Shown: piece after piece, positions 36,101 through 42,618 of the stretch
Layout: every line of letters starts with the position of its first letter
How positions within the stretch are numbered: the first letter of the stretch is position 1
From: Mesorhabditis belari
Taxonomy: Eukaryota > Nematoda > Chromadorea > Rhabditida > Rhabditidae
Length of the DNA: 64,000 bases
NCBI GenBank assembly: GCA_958450365.1
Contig: CAUEEP010000741.1
Location: 752,001 to 816,000 of the forward strand
Direction of reading: 5' to 3'
Notes under the pieces: generated by a model
The model's database searches: none
What the model was told of the DNA's origin: nothing
What the model saw: only the letters and a program-made list of their open reading frames with translations
Program-made: the position numbers and the translations under genes

Positions 36101-38667
36101 AACTGTCTCCGGCATCGATTCAGTTGATGACGAAAGTAAACACGAATTTGTGCAGGTGGCTTTTAAATCTTAATTTTATTCTTATCTTAATACATTTATT
36201 CATACGAACAATGTGGTACAAACAATACACAAGAACAATGACAACAACAACCACTAGCACTCAACTTAGAGAAGCCCTAAATGTAGGGAAGAAAAAAAAA
36301 ACCTATGTACCGTATTTTCTCTAATAGTAGTTGACGCGCCGAGCCGAGTTGACGATCATTTTACAGTTCCCAAGCTTTCGCAGAAGCTCAACACTCAAAT
36401 CCCCCACTAGATCTCATCGTCAGCTACATTTTCCGACCCCACATCGATAGGTTCTGATAAGCGGTTCTCGAGATTTCGAGGAATTTAGGCAAGGCTTAGG
36501 GTGCACTACTATTAGAGAAAATACGGTATGTGGGAAAAAGTAATAATCTAGCCGGTGGGATTGAACCCTTGACCTTCTGGCTAAGATCAAGGGCTCTTAG
36601 CCACTCGGCCATTTGCTGTCCGTCTAACTAGTGCACATTTTGAATGTTGCCTTTAACTGAGATCTATTATTTCATTCAATTTTAGTTCGATCGTTCAACT
36701 CCGGTCCCTGAAAAGTACACCGACAAGGAGAATCCTCCTTACAATTACTATCTTTACTACATGTATGCGAATATCTCGTTGCTAAATGCGTTCAGAAGGT
36801 TTGTTTGAGATCTCAATGACAGTTAAGCTTTGCTGGTATTGCTTGTGAGTGTTTCAAAGCTAATCCTTTCTTATTTATCAAATTTAGGACTCAACTCTTT
36901 AGTAATTCTAGTTCTAGTTGATTTAGTAATTCTTATTATCAAAATCAAATAAAATAAAATCAAATCAAATCCATCCAAATTTTACTTTTCAACCGATTTC
37001 CAGATCTCGTGGCTTAAACACATTTGTTTTGCGTCCCCATTGTGGAGAAGCTGGTCATGTCAATCATTTGGTCACTGGATTTTTAACCTCAGAGAGTATC
37101 TCACATGGATTAATGCTGAAAAAGGTGAACTTTCTTAAGAATCTAATTTTACAGCAAATTTCAAGGTGCCCGTTCTCCAATACCTATACTATTTGACTCA
37201 AATGGGCATCGCCATGTCGCCGCTCTCGAACAACTCGCTTTTCGTTAGCTATCAGAAAAATCCGATGCACGAGTTTATGCAGAAAGTGAGTCACTTGAAA
37301 TACGCAAAGCTAAGAAGTTGATCAAGTTGATGAAGTTCTGATTTTATTCATTTTCAGGGTTTAAATGTTTCCCTTTCCACTGACGATCCCCTTCAATTCC
37401 ACTACACAAAAGAAGCGCTCATGGAAGAGTATTCGATTGCGGCACAGGTAGAAGAATGAGATTCTAAAACTTGTATTAGAAACAGATTTAGCAAATAGCA
37501 AATAATATAGCAAATTTAGAGATATTTTCCCTCAAAAACCGGCAAGTTTTAGGTATGGAAGCTCTCCTCTTGTGACATGTGCGAGTTGGCGAGGAACTCG
37601 GTGCTACAGAGTGGATTCGAGGACAAGGTCAAGAATTTAGAAAACTTTAAAGGCGGAGTTCGAATTGGGATCGAAATCATCGATTTAACAAGATCTGAAA
37701 TTTGTGGGAAAATTTAAAGACAAAGTTTCCCTTGAAGCGAAGGGGTTTTGGCGGTGAGGGGATTCGAACCAGGGACCAGGGTCGCGGGGCGACTATCCGC
37801 TGCACCATTCGGCGCCATACCGCGGTGGCGTGGGCATAATGACGCGAAAATGGAGGACTGGTTTAATCGCACACCGATCCTCCAACTTTAGGTCGGAATT
37901 AGGACCGATTCTCACTAAAGCCAAGAATTTGAGCATAATAACGCACGGATTTGAATTAGACGATTCCGAAACTGGAATTTAAATTAGATGATTTCGAAGT
38001 ATGGGTTTAAGCTAGACGATTTCGAAGTAGGAATTAAAATTAGACGATTACGACGCACGGCTTACGGATTCCTACCACTTTCTACCAGGGCCGTTTGCCA
38101 GATCGCGAGCGATTACCCAGCCGCACAAAGATGATCTCGCTAATCATTTACAATGATTTCTCTTTTGCTTTTTAGATGACATCAAAAAAAAAGATATTGA
38201 GCTTAAATTTGTACCCAGGGGTTTTCAGTGTCTAGGAATCAATTGGCGCTATTCATTTTATTGAGGCTATCAATCGGAACACGGGTTTAACTCGTCTAAA
38301 TCGACTATTAGAGAGGCTCGGAAAGAGACAGGAAAGAGCCAAACTAACTTCTCGCACTCAAATTTGAGAACTTTGAGCACAAATTGCATCAGTACTCAAT
38401 TTACAGTAAAGCCAATCTGAAAGTGAATCTGAAAGTGAATCTGAAAGTGAATCTGAAAAAAAAGCAATCAACTTGTCTTTTAAATGAATTTCAATACTCA
38501 TTTTTCAGGTGAAAATCCATTGGCTTGGGCCGAATTTTAAAGAGGAAGGAGTGCTGGGAAATGACATTCATCGCACAAATGTGCCCGATATTCGTGTCTC
38601 TTTCCGTCACGAGGCTCTCGTCGACGAGTTGACGAATATTTTCCGGGGAAAGATGTTCGGTTTTTAA
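21111..38667 (+). CDS. ampd-1: AMP deaminase (21 exons, 782 residues)
   Basis: The enzyme hydrolyses AMP to IMP and ammonia in the cytosolic purine nucleotide cycle. Exons: 21111-21180, 21698-21740, 22759-22875, 28345-28491, 28549-28645, 29704-29875, 31512-31621, 32476-32594, 32642-32771, 32811-32915, 34301-34431, 34531-34621, 34668-34831, 35067-35139, 36054-36155, 36686-36798, 37004-37124, 37166-37285, 37358-37447, 37553-37627, 38509-38667. They sum to 2349 nt and every junction keeps phase. By family knowledge the zinc ligands are the HIH of VDTHIHA (residues 339 and 341), the His of RPHCGE (607) and the first Asp of STDDP (684). Glu 610 is the likely catalytic acid. Length fits animal AMPDs. 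The body resembles vertebrate AMPD2 closely (for example [22 protein letters not shown]). The start is uncertain because upstream exons are possible. Confidence 0.95.
21205..21500. repeat. two adjoining arrays: GTAGCTGTAC and GCTAATTTGATAAT
   Basis: At 21205-21292 there are about eight 10-bp units (TAGCTGTACG). At 21338-21500 there are twelve 13-bp units (GCTAATTTGATAA, last base T or G). Confidence 0.88.
21698..21740 (+). CDS. ampd-1: AMP deaminase exon, residues 24-38
   Basis: Acceptor TTTCTAG and donor CG|GTCAGT. Encodes an acidic stretch ([13 protein letters not shown]). Such short N-terminal exons are not conserved outside nematodes, and support is by phase. Confidence 0.75.
22043..22668. 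repeat. 31-bp minisatellite (GGTTCAGGCTTAGGAAAGTG)
   Basis: About 20 copies of a 31-bp unit containing GGCTTAGGAAAGTGATCC and CAGTCAG. Variants (GGTTC or TTTTA; CTC or CAC) occur in runs. Confidence 0.93.
22759..22875 (+). CDS. ampd-1: AMP deaminase exon, residues 38-77
   Basis: Acceptor CTTTCTAG and donor AATCG|GTGAGT. Encodes [20 protein letters not shown], which aligns with the [20 protein letters not shown] stretch of vertebrate AMPD2 N-terminal halves. This is the first segment with clear family similarity. Confidence 0.85.
23228..23590. repeat. 42-bp minisatellite, open as a 14-residue repeat on the minus strand
   Basis: Eight units of 42 bp (core GTGTCCACCGATACTTGTAG). Two variants, with GTTGTAG or CGTATAG, alternate A B A B A B B A, which suggests an 84-bp higher-order unit. 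On the minus strand the array is open for 132 codons with a [14 protein letters not shown] period. It lies in an AMPD intron, antisense. No splice sites, domain or promoter support translation. Confidence 0.9.
23600..24545. other. unassigned intronic stretch
   Basis: No exon supported. GCTAATATTA is repeated three times at about 24520-24548, directly before the foldback compound. Confidence 0.4.
24549..25818. mobile_element. compound foldback element, GTGGGACAAATGCGACC family
   Basis: The family terminus (GAGTGGGACAAATGCGACC, then GCGCACCCGGACATTTGCG) occurs at 24549 and 25327 on the plus strand and inverted at 25740-25818. The sequence after 24549 (TAGGGCGTAGAATCGAAATT) also recurs at 25470 and inverted near 25620. 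This looks like one element inserted into or beside another of its own kind. A further pair of arms surrounds 25000-25270. Confidence 0.75.
26408..26862. repeat. 10-bp minisatellite (GTCTGTAGAA)
   Basis: About 45 nearly perfect copies of GTCTGTAGAA with a few CTATAG variants and one interruption near 26752. High homogeneity suggests recent expansion. Confidence 0.96.
27030..27190. repeat. degenerate AAATTTGACTAAATTGTTGAAGTATTG array, left part
   Basis: Loose repeats of a 30-50 bp unit. The array continues at 27525-27860 on the other side of the SINE/MITE insertion. Confidence 0.75.
27195..27303 (-). mobile_element. tRNA-derived SINE body, truncated
   Basis: Matches the SINE at 36185 (CACGAATAATGTGGTACAAA, GAGAAGCCCTAAATGTAGG). 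Its tRNA-like head is missing because the sequence beyond the MITE is the tandem array. Confidence 0.65.
27304..27522. mobile_element. 219-bp MITE, CCGTATTTTCTCTAATAG ends
   Basis: Terminal inverted repeats of about 26 bp (CCGTATTTTCTCTAATAG / CTATTAGAGAGAATACGG) flanked by TA on both sides (27302-27303, 27523-27524). A 217-bp copy sits at the same internal position of another SINE copy at 36310-36526. Tc1/mariner-type target, no coding capacity. Confidence 0.9.
27525..27860. repeat. degenerate AAATTTGACTAAATTGTTGAAGTATTG array, right part
   Basis: Continuation of the 27030 array, about seven loose units with AAAATTAATCAAAATTTGAC. Confidence 0.8.
28048..28258. repeat. GCCAGCAAGTTA / GCCAGGAAGTTGAG tandem repeat
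   Basis: About 16 units of 12-14 bp. The minus strand is open for 70 codons of Leu-Ala-Asn-Leu, a by-product. Confidence 0.88.
28345..28491 (+). CDS. ampd-1: AMP deaminase exon, residues 77-126
   Basis: Acceptor ATTTCAG and donor CCTAG|GTAAAT. Encodes a Gly/Ala-rich linker ([14 protein letters not shown]) and [17 protein letters not shown] low-complexity N-terminal linker is plausible. Its base composition is more GC-rich than its surroundings. Confidence 0.85.
28549..28645 (+). CDS. ampd-1: AMP deaminase exon, residues 126-158
   Basis: Acceptor TATTTCAG and donor TCTGGG|GTAAAT. Encodes [15 protein letters not shown], corresponding to the conserved FQRVxISGEE of AMPDs at the start of the homologous C-terminal two thirds. 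Confidence 0.95.
29034..29245 (-). mobile_element. tRNA-derived SINE (GTAGTGCCACTCAAG family) with hairpin
   Basis: The minus strand has a B-box-like ACCCGAGTTCGATCCCCC, the tail GTAGTGCCACTCAAGTTGAC and a second A-box-like head (CGCCGTGGAGCGGTCGGGAG). Next to it 29034-29095 forms a hairpin of about 27 paired positions. Copies without the hairpin are at 30998, 40927 and 46290. Confidence 0.65.
29255..29330 (-). repeat. copy of the AATTCCCAATCATTCAATTC dispersed repeat
   Basis: About 75 bp also present at 41145-41240 (+), 46490-46590 (+) and 46940-47025 (-), always near SINE sequence. Confidence 0.65.
29331..29466. repeat. 11-bp tandem repeat (CAATAGACAAT/CCC)
   Basis: About 12 copies of CCAATAGACAA with C/T variation. 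Confidence 0.92.
29704..29875 (+). CDS. ampd-1: AMP deaminase exon, residues 159-216
   Basis: Acceptor TCTTCAG and donor TCGA|GTCAGT. Encodes [20 protein letters not shown] and [19 protein letters not shown], matching the AMPD region of the type VPF-DL-DAAKS-ALFIREKYM. Confidence 0.95.
29880..30310. other. intronic stretch
   Basis: A short TTCTAAAGATTTC repeat at about 30028-30075. No exon between the flanking AMPD exons. Confidence 0.5.
30312..30670. repeat. self-complementary GCTAGATAGCTAGAGA array
   Basis: About 40 units built from AGCTAG, GAGAGC and CCAGATAGC. AGCTAGCT is its own complement, so the array can fold on itself at many registers. Near 30615 the strand of the unit flips (GAGCTAT becomes ATAGCTCTC). 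Confidence 0.93.
30998..31075 (+). ncRNA. tRNA-like element (SINE head)
   Basis: A box ATGGCGCAGTCAGGAGC and B box GTCCGAGTTCGACCCCCC at normal spacing. Near-identical blocks at 40927 and 46290 continue into a shared tail, so this is a member of that SINE family. Confidence 0.5.
31337..31475. repeat. 18-bp tandem repeat (AACTGTAACAGTAAACTG)
   Basis: About eight copies. The unit contains the dyad ACTGTAACAGT, so each can form a small hairpin. Confidence 0.92.
31512..31621 (+). CDS. ampd-1: AMP deaminase exon, residues 216-252
   Basis: Acceptor ACTTTTCAG and donor GGAGTG|GTGAGC. Encodes [20 protein letters not shown] and ends ELRRENGV, which corresponds to the GL-M-GV strand before HVY in the family. 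Confidence 0.93.
31962..32213. mobile_element. foldback element (CTAACCGTCACCAATCG family)
   Basis: Arms of about 110 bp (TTCTAACCGTCACCAATCG ... TAAGCCTCTCTAGCTCACTC) meet around a short purine-rich centre. No coding capacity. Confidence 0.8.
32287..32370. repeat. 12-bp tandem repeat (AAAGTACGCATC)
   Basis: Six perfect or near-perfect units. The frame VRIK-VRIK is open but lies in the intron between AMPD exons that join directly in phase. Confidence 0.93.
32476..32594 (+). CDS. ampd-1: AMP deaminase exon, residues 253-292
   Basis: Acceptor GATTTAG and donor CCACT|GTAAGC. Encodes THFYKSDGT and then [11 protein letters not shown], equivalent to HVY... and NVLMALIINGPIKSF of animal AMPDs. Confidence 0.94.
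32642..32771 (+). CDS. ampd-1: AMP deaminase exon, residues 292-335
   Basis: Acceptor CTTTTCAG and donor AGAAAG|GTTTGA. Encodes [15 protein letters not shown] and HRDFYNIRK, almost unchanged from vertebrate enzymes. Confidence 0.97.
32811..32915 (+). CDS. ampd-1: AMP deaminase exon, residues 336-370, zinc site
   Basis: Acceptor TTTTTTTAG and donor [32 protein letters not shown] carries the HxH metal-binding pair at the start of the barrel. Confidence 0.97.
33180..33300. repeat. TGTACTTGTGGGTTACATT tandem repeat
   Basis: Three to four 19-bp units, preceded by a short TAGA run. Confidence 0.8.
33362..33995. mobile_element. inverted-repeat element (CCAACCTAGAGTGTG ends)
   Basis: Left arm (about 33365-33490) and right arm (about 33935-33995) share CAACCTAGAGTGTG, ACGCGTTTTCTAAAA and GCGCGC in inverse order. 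Between them, at 33740-33856, are six copies of GGAAAGAGTAATAGAGCTA. No transposase. Confidence 0.6.
33740..33856. repeat. 19-bp tandem repeat (GGAAAGAGTAATAGAGCTA)
   Basis: Six units with A/T variation at one position, inside the inverted-repeat element. Confidence 0.92.
34024..34200. mobile_element. foldback element, GGCAATCTAACTTT family
   Basis: A palindrome sharing GCGCCAAGTCTTTCTCTATCG and TGTCCAATT arms with the element at 8568-8935. Confidence 0.75.
34301..34431 (+). CDS. ampd-1: AMP deaminase exon, residues 371-414
   Basis: Acceptor ATCATTTCAG and donor GCAAA|GTTGGT. Encodes [19 protein letters not shown], one of the most conserved AMPD blocks. Confidence 0.98.
34442..34512. repeat. 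GGATTTGATTT tandem repeat
   Basis: About six 11-12 bp units fill most of this 99-base intron. Confidence 0.85.
34531..34621 (+). CDS. ampd-1: AMP deaminase exon, residues 414-444
   Basis: Acceptor ACCTTCAG and donor ATCAAG|GTAAAT. Encodes [18 protein letters not shown] and [10 protein letters not shown]. Confidence 0.97.
34668..34831 (+). CDS. ampd-1: AMP deaminase exon, residues 445-499
   Basis: Acceptor ATTCAG and donor CTTTA|GTGAGT. Encodes [20 protein letters not shown] and [14 protein letters not shown], typical of the family. Confidence 0.98.
35067..35139 (+). CDS. ampd-1: AMP deaminase exon, residues 499-523
   Basis: Acceptor AATTTTAG and donor TTTGAG|GTGAGT. Encodes [17 protein letters not shown] then LFLPLFE. 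Confidence 0.97.
35533..35818. repeat. 30-bp degenerate repeat (GAAATTGACTTAAAAAGATT)
   Basis: About ten loose units made of GAACCGAAATTGACTTAAAA and GATTGAAATT modules. Confidence 0.85.
36054..36155 (+). CDS. ampd-1: AMP deaminase exon, residues 524-557
   Basis: Acceptor ATTTCCAG and donor GTGCAG|GTGGCT. Encodes [19 protein letters not shown] and SVDDESK. Two frameshifted copies of this exon and its flanks lie at 49530-49720 (+) and 60690-60857 (-). Confidence 0.97.
36185..36622 (-). mobile_element. tRNA-derived SINE split by a MITE
   Basis: Minus strand: tRNA-like head (A box TGGCCGAGTGGCTAAGAGC, B box GTCAAGGGTTCAATCCC) at 36622-36545, then the body to 36185 (GTGGTACAAACAATACAC). The body is interrupted at 36310-36526 by the CCGTATTTT MITE. 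Confidence 0.7.
36310..36526. mobile_element. 217-bp MITE, CCGTATTTTCTCTAATAG ends
   Basis: TIRs CCGTATTTTCTCTAATAG / CTATTAGAGAAAATACGG, TA at 36308-36309 and 36527-36528. The SINE copy at 16140 reads GCCTGTATAGCC across the insertion point with a single TA, so TA was duplicated on insertion. Confidence 0.92.
36686..36798 (+). CDS. ampd-1: AMP deaminase exon, residues 558-595
   Basis: Acceptor AATTTTAG and donor AGAAG|GTTTGT. Encodes [20 protein letters not shown]. Confidence 0.98.
37004..37124 (+). CDS. ampd-1: AMP deaminase exon, residues 595-635, HCGE
   Basis: Acceptor GATTTCCAG and donor [29 protein letters not shown] supplies a zinc ligand His and the catalytic Glu. ISHGL follows. Confidence 0.98.
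37166..37285 (+). CDS. ampd-1: AMP deaminase exon, residues 636-675
   Basis: Acceptor ATTTCAAG, unusual in having CAAG rather than TTCAG. A better-looking ACAG 11 bases upstream would break the frame. The intron is only 41 bases. Encodes [20 protein letters not shown]. Confidence 0.95.
37358..37447 (+). CDS. ampd-1: AMP deaminase exon, residues 676-705, STDDP
   Basis: Acceptor CATTTTCAG and donor GCACAG|GTAGAA. Encodes [15 protein letters not shown], the adenosine/AMP deaminase signature, with Asp 684 a zinc ligand. Confidence 0.98.
37553..37627 (+). CDS. ampd-1: AMP deaminase exon, residues 706-730
   Basis: Acceptor AGTTTTAG and donor GACAAG|GTCAAG. Encodes [20 protein letters not shown]. 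Confidence 0.98.
37753..37825 (-). ncRNA. tRNA-like element in last AMPD intron
   Basis: Minus strand: A box ATGGTGCAGCGGATAGTCG, B box CCTGGTTCGAATCCCC, ends GGCG / CGCC pairing for four bases only. The spacing is right for a tRNA but the anticodon stem is poor. Probably a pseudogene or SINE head. Confidence 0.45.
37830..38500. other. last AMPD intron, remaining sequence
   Basis: A weak CGATTTCGAAGTA repeat at about 37960-38060 and three GAATCTGAAAGT units at 38416-38456. No exon. Confidence 0.6.
38509..38667 (+). CDS. ampd-1: AMP deaminase last exon, residues 731-782
   Basis: Acceptor TTTTTCAG. Encodes [29 protein letters not shown] and a short tail ending GKMFGF before TAA. Vertebrate AMPD2 is longer at this end. 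Confidence 0.97.
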   Translation: MKIHWLGPNFKEEGVLGNDIHRTNVPDIRVSFRHEALVDELTNIFRGKMFGF

Positions 38668-38939
38668 GCAAGAACCACAACTTGTTTTTTTTTGTTTCTT
38701 TTTCCGCAATTTCGCATTTGCCTTCATTATTCCGGGAATTTCTTTTAAAAAGCTTTTAATTAGTGGTATTCGCATACGGGAAATCATCCACAGTAAACTT
38801 TTAAACTAAAATTTCGGAACTTTTTTTGGTTTTCTATCCAAATTTTGCTTTCATTTTGTTTCTCGTTTTGATGATATCGATTTTTTGATCAATTGAGTTT
38901 CAAAAGTGCAAATTTTCTTTTTATTCTTTAAGATCATAG

Positions 38940-38956
38940 AATAAATGTTAAATAAA
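38940..38956 (+). terminator. AMP deaminase polyadenylation signals
   Basis: AATAAA occurs at 38940 and 38951, about 275-290 bases after the stop codon and followed by T-rich sequence. Confidence 0.6.
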
Positions 38957-38999
38957 GAATCAATTTTGAATTGTGCTTGCTTTTTTGCAAAAGTTAGAT

Positions 39000-39581
39000 T
39001 AGATTCAAGTAATTCAAATAGTTCAAATAATAACTAGTTTTTCACATGAAAACTAGTTTATTAGATGGCTTTAACTTTGAATAATTCTCTTCCACATTAC
39101 AGGCAATATCTATGAGAACTTCTTAAGCTCGCAGCTCGTTTAGCGCTCTCAAAATTGGTTTATGGAAAAAATAGATGTAAAAAAACGAAAACTAAACTAA
39201 ATTCTAAAGAAATCAATGCAAATTTCATTGGAATTTGAAGTGAGAACTCAAAATCTGGTATTTCTTATGAGTTTTTTTGAAAGGCTGATGTTGAATTTGG
39301 ATCCCCCCCGGCTCGAAAACCATTGGTTTACAAATTTTCATTCCAATTGGCCTCAAAAAGTACCAATTTTGACCAATTGGAAACTTGATTTAACAGCAAA
39401 AGCTGACATTAGGCAAGATATTTATTCTATCCTAAGATATTCAGGTACACGTCGATGTTTCTTTGTAGCAGACATTTCACAGTGACTCCAAATTTGTGTC
39501 CAAGTAGGTGATGGATGATAAATCGGAGAAAGTTGATGGAGTTTCTTCATCTGAAGACAAGAAATGATTCAAATTGTCTTA
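39000..39581. repeat. dispersed repeat unit R, copy 1 left part
   Basis: Contains AACTAGTTTATTAGATGGC, ATCAATGCAAATTTCATTGG and GAGTTTCTTCATCTGAAGAC. Copies: 45885-46215 and 47690-48185. Copy 1 is interrupted by mariner and resumes at 40858. Confidence 0.75.
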
Positions 39582-40857
39582 TTAGGTTGTCCAATAAAAA
39601 ATTGCCGTTTCTCAAAAATTTCTATTTTCAACATAAAATAAAAAGTAACAACGTAGATCATACAATATATTTTCCATGGTTATTATAGACCTTTAACCAA
39701 CGTTTTGGTAACTTTTCAAGTCCTCGCTTGTAAAAACCGGGTTGGCGTGAAAGAAAGTGGTCCTCCTGAAAGAAAGTAGTCTCGTCCTCGAGGCCACCTT
39801 GCTTGTTGAATTGCTTGCCTCGAAGGAAATCCTTTAGCGACAAAAATAAGTAATAATCAGAAGGAGTAATATCCGGGCTATAAGCGGAATGTGAAAGTAC
39901 ATTCCAGCGCAAATTGTTTTCCATAAAATTCTTCGATTTGCTCGATTTGTGGGAAGGAGCGTTGTCTTCAAGCACAAAAACGGGATCATTCCATTCATTC
40001 TCATAGAGCAATCGGCGAATTTTCTGCTCAACTTGTTGCATACGGCGTCTATAAACATCACTGTTAAAAGTTTGACCCTTCTGGAGGAGCTCCCAAAAAA
40101 GTATGTCAGAGCAACGCCAATAGACACACAGAAGTCGCTTATTCCCATGAATATTTCGTTTTGGCACCACTTTTCCCAATCGACCTTTCTTCAACCATTG
40201 TCGTTTCAACACTCGACCATCATAGAATACCCCCGATTGATCATGCGTCACTATATTGGGAAGAGGAAGTCGACCGCATCGATATTCGTTTAGTAGTTGA
40301 CGGCATGACCGCGCTCTTCGGCCCTTAATCGAATTGTTTAGTTGATAGGGAATTTGCCGCTGTTTCAGCCACTTTCTTCCGGTTTTTTTGAGCCAACGCC
40401 ATACTGTCATTCTTCCGCAATATTCTTGTGCTAAAATCCGAGTCGATCCTTCGGGATTCTGCCGAAGTCGGCGTCTCAACGTCTGTCGATTCACTTTTCT
40501 GGGACGACCGCTTCCTCGCTTTCGTGTGAGCCGGGTGTCACCTTTCCGGAACTTCTGAAAACAACATCGTGCAGTCCTTTCCTTGACGAGTGTTGCTCGA
40601 TAAAAAGAACTGATTTCTCTCGTTGCTTTGGCCGCCGTTGATAAAATATCGTTGATACAGGTGTTGATGGATTTCTTCACGAGACGGCGCCATTTGCTCG
40701 ATCACAACTTTTTCTATTTTTGGTTTCTAAAAAAGAAAATTTAGCACATAAAACTAGAATTGTAAAGCAGCACAATAAAAAAAACAGAAAGAGAAAGTGT
40801 TAGTTTGTCCCTGAATACGAATCAATTTTTCAATCAATTTTTTATGGGACAACCTAA
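39582..40857 (-). mobile_element. complete mariner element
   Basis: 1276 bp, ends TTAGGTTGTCC and GGACAACCTAA, TIRs of about 25 bp with one mismatch (TTGTCCAAT versus TTGTCCCAT). TA lies on both sides (39580-39581, 40858-40859). The matching unit at 46215 reads AATTGTCTAAGATGTCC, the empty site with one TA. One uninterrupted transposase frame inside. Confidence 0.95.
39658..40680 (-). CDS. mariner transposase, uninterrupted (340 residues)
   Basis: Cut-and-paste transposase that binds the TIRs and inserts at TA. An N-terminal DNA-binding half (ARCCFQKFRKGD, then GSGRPRKV) is followed by a catalytic domain with VTHDQSG (first Asp), VFVLEDNAPSH (second) and YSPDITPSDYYLF (third). I count 35 residues between second and third Asp, one more than the usual 34 of mariner. 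Length is normal (about 345). Linker WLKQRQIPYQL is a weak version of WVPHEL. The frame is uninterrupted and the ends are good, so it may be young. Activity cannot be judged from sequence. Confidence 0.95.
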   Translation of the reverse strand: MKKSINTCINDILSTAAKATREISSFYRATLVKERTARCCFQKFRKGDTRLTRKRGSGRPRKVNRQTLRRRLRQNPEGSTRILAQEYCGRMTVWRWLKKTGRKWLKQRQIPYQLNNSIKGRRARSCRQLLNEYRCGRLPLPNIVTHDQSGVFYDGRVLKRQWLKKGRLGKVVPKRNIHGNKRLLCVYWRCSDILFWELLQKGQTFNSDVYRRRMQQVEQKIRRLLYENEWNDPVFVLEDNAPSHKSSKSKNFMENNLRWNVLSHSAYSPDITPSDYYLFLSLKDFLRGKQFNKQGGLEDETTFFQEDHFLSRQPGFYKRGLEKLPKRWLKVYNNHGKYIV

Positions 40858-40926
40858 TAAGATGTCCTACAGATTATTCTTATAATTATCCCTACAATCA
40901 TCAAAAGCTTCGCTTTTTGTAGCCGA
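40858..40926. repeat. repeat unit R, copy 1 right part
   Basis: Resumes after mariner (AAGATGTCC, then TAATTATCCCTACAATCATC) and runs into the SINE, as in the copy at 46215-46290. Confidence 0.7.
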
Positions 40927-41085
40927 TAAATGTTAGGGGCTGGCGTCGCCGTGGAGCGTTCGGGAGCACGCTTGTCTACGGCCCGCGCGACCCGAGTTCG
41001 ACCCCCCGTAGTGCCACTCAAGTTGACTTTTTATTCTTTCTTTTAAATAGCACAATTACAATATAGTCTAAAGTTTTCTAAAGAA
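40927..41085 (+). mobile_element. tRNA-derived SINE (GTAGTGCCACTCAAG family)
   Basis: A-box-like TGGCGTCGCCGTGGAGCG, B-box-like CCCGAGTTCGACCCCCC, tail GTAGTGCCACTCAAGTTGAC, then TTTTAAATAGCACAATTACA. Confidence 0.7.
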
Positions 41086-41705
41086 GTTTTAGCTTTATTA
41101 GTCAGAACATAGCCGAGAAAATGCCAGTACAGACAAACAGACGTTGCTCTTTTGGTGCACAATTATCGAAACTCGGCTTTTTCCAACGGTAAATCAATTC
41201 CCAATCATTCAATTCACCTATTTACATATTTCTATAAAATTTCTAGTTACTTCTCGGCGATCAACTTCAATTTTTAGCTCCGAAACACAGTGTTACGCTT
41301 TTCTATTAGAGTTCTATTATGGCTTTTTTGTTTAGGGTACGCAGAAGCAATGAAGTGAAACACCGAGCCGCTTAGAATGAGCAATTTTTAAACGAATGCT
41401 TCAATAAACAATTCGTGCAAATGATATTGTCGTTTCTTCTGCTTTTTCTTTTATTTCATTCACAGTACTGCTAGAAACGATTTATAGAAAAATAATCAGA
41501 TCTGGATACGGAGATTCGGAAAATTTTTGGGGTTGGGCTAAACATCAATCCATCCACTTCTCATCGACAGTCACGTCGAACGGGTCGTTCGGGTCTTGCA
41601 AAGAGTTCAAGGTTCTGAAAGTTTAAAAATTCGTTTGAAAGTTAGGATCATTGGGGTTTTGGTCAAGACACTGAGCTTTCAATTTTGGCAAAGACGGTTT
41701 TGCCT
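41086..41705. other. repeat-derived and unassigned sequence
   Basis: 41130-41240 is the AATCAATTCCCAATC dispersed repeat. I see no supported exon in 41240-41705. Confidence 0.5.
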
Positions 41706-41709
41706 AACC

Positions 41710-42120
41710 CTATGTTCATGGCCAAACTGGGTACCTATTTTGTTTAACTTGCAGCAAATTCTTTCACCAACCTGTCAAAGCCGATTTTTGCCATTGAGTT
41801 TATCCTTTGGTCTTTTCGAAGAGACTCAGCGAAACTTTTGTATTCTTCTTGTCGTTTTTCATTGTTTCACCTCCTTTTTTATACGCTTCCCTTATCAGTT
41901 GACCACATTTCACTTTTTTCACCTCAAACAATTTGTGTTCATCTAATACGTATAAATTCGTGGTTAATCGAAAGATTACTAAACATTTTGTTTGTAGAAA
42001 TTCGAGGGGTTCACTGAAGAGTTTTGTTCCAAATTTTTTGGATTTGGTTATCTGAAATTCGAAAATGAATTCTTTTTCACGGGGCTCTCAAAAGTGATGA
42101 GTCATACAATATTTGACTCC
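41710..42120 (+). repeat. segmental duplicate D, copy 1
   Basis: Matches 60857-61245 in the same orientation (CCAAACTGGGTACCTATTTTG, CGTATAAATTCGTGGTTAAT, TCACGG-GCTCTCAAAAGTG). Coding potential is weak in both copies. Confidence 0.8.
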
Positions 42121-42618
42121 TTGGAAAAATGAGGAAAAAGGATTAGTTATGAAAATTTGGAACTTACAAGTGATTATCGGGAAATTCCTTGCAACTATTT
42201 TGATGGAAAGATCAAGCACAAAAGTTCTATGAAAGTTTTGATCAGGTTTTTAGGTAAACTTTAGGTAAACTTACTGCCACAAAATGGTTGATTGCGTCAA
42301 AAAAGATAAGATACTTATGGTAAATACTCTATTTGAACGCCATGGTGTTCTATTCTCCGCTCCAGACTGACGTTCTATTAGAAGGTGGCGTTAAATTAGG
42401 GTGTGACGCTCTATTTTACAGTTGCTCTTGCTGTTGCTGAAGAAAGTCAAGTTTCTTTGCAATCAGGTAAATATTTTGATAGTATTCAATTTGAAAAACA
42501 TCAATTTACATTAAAGTTTCCCATTTACTCTTGAATTGCATTGTGGCTTTAAATTTGAATATATTTATTGAGCTCGAACGGGAAAACACAAATCATGAAA
42601 GAAAATAACGTTACATAT

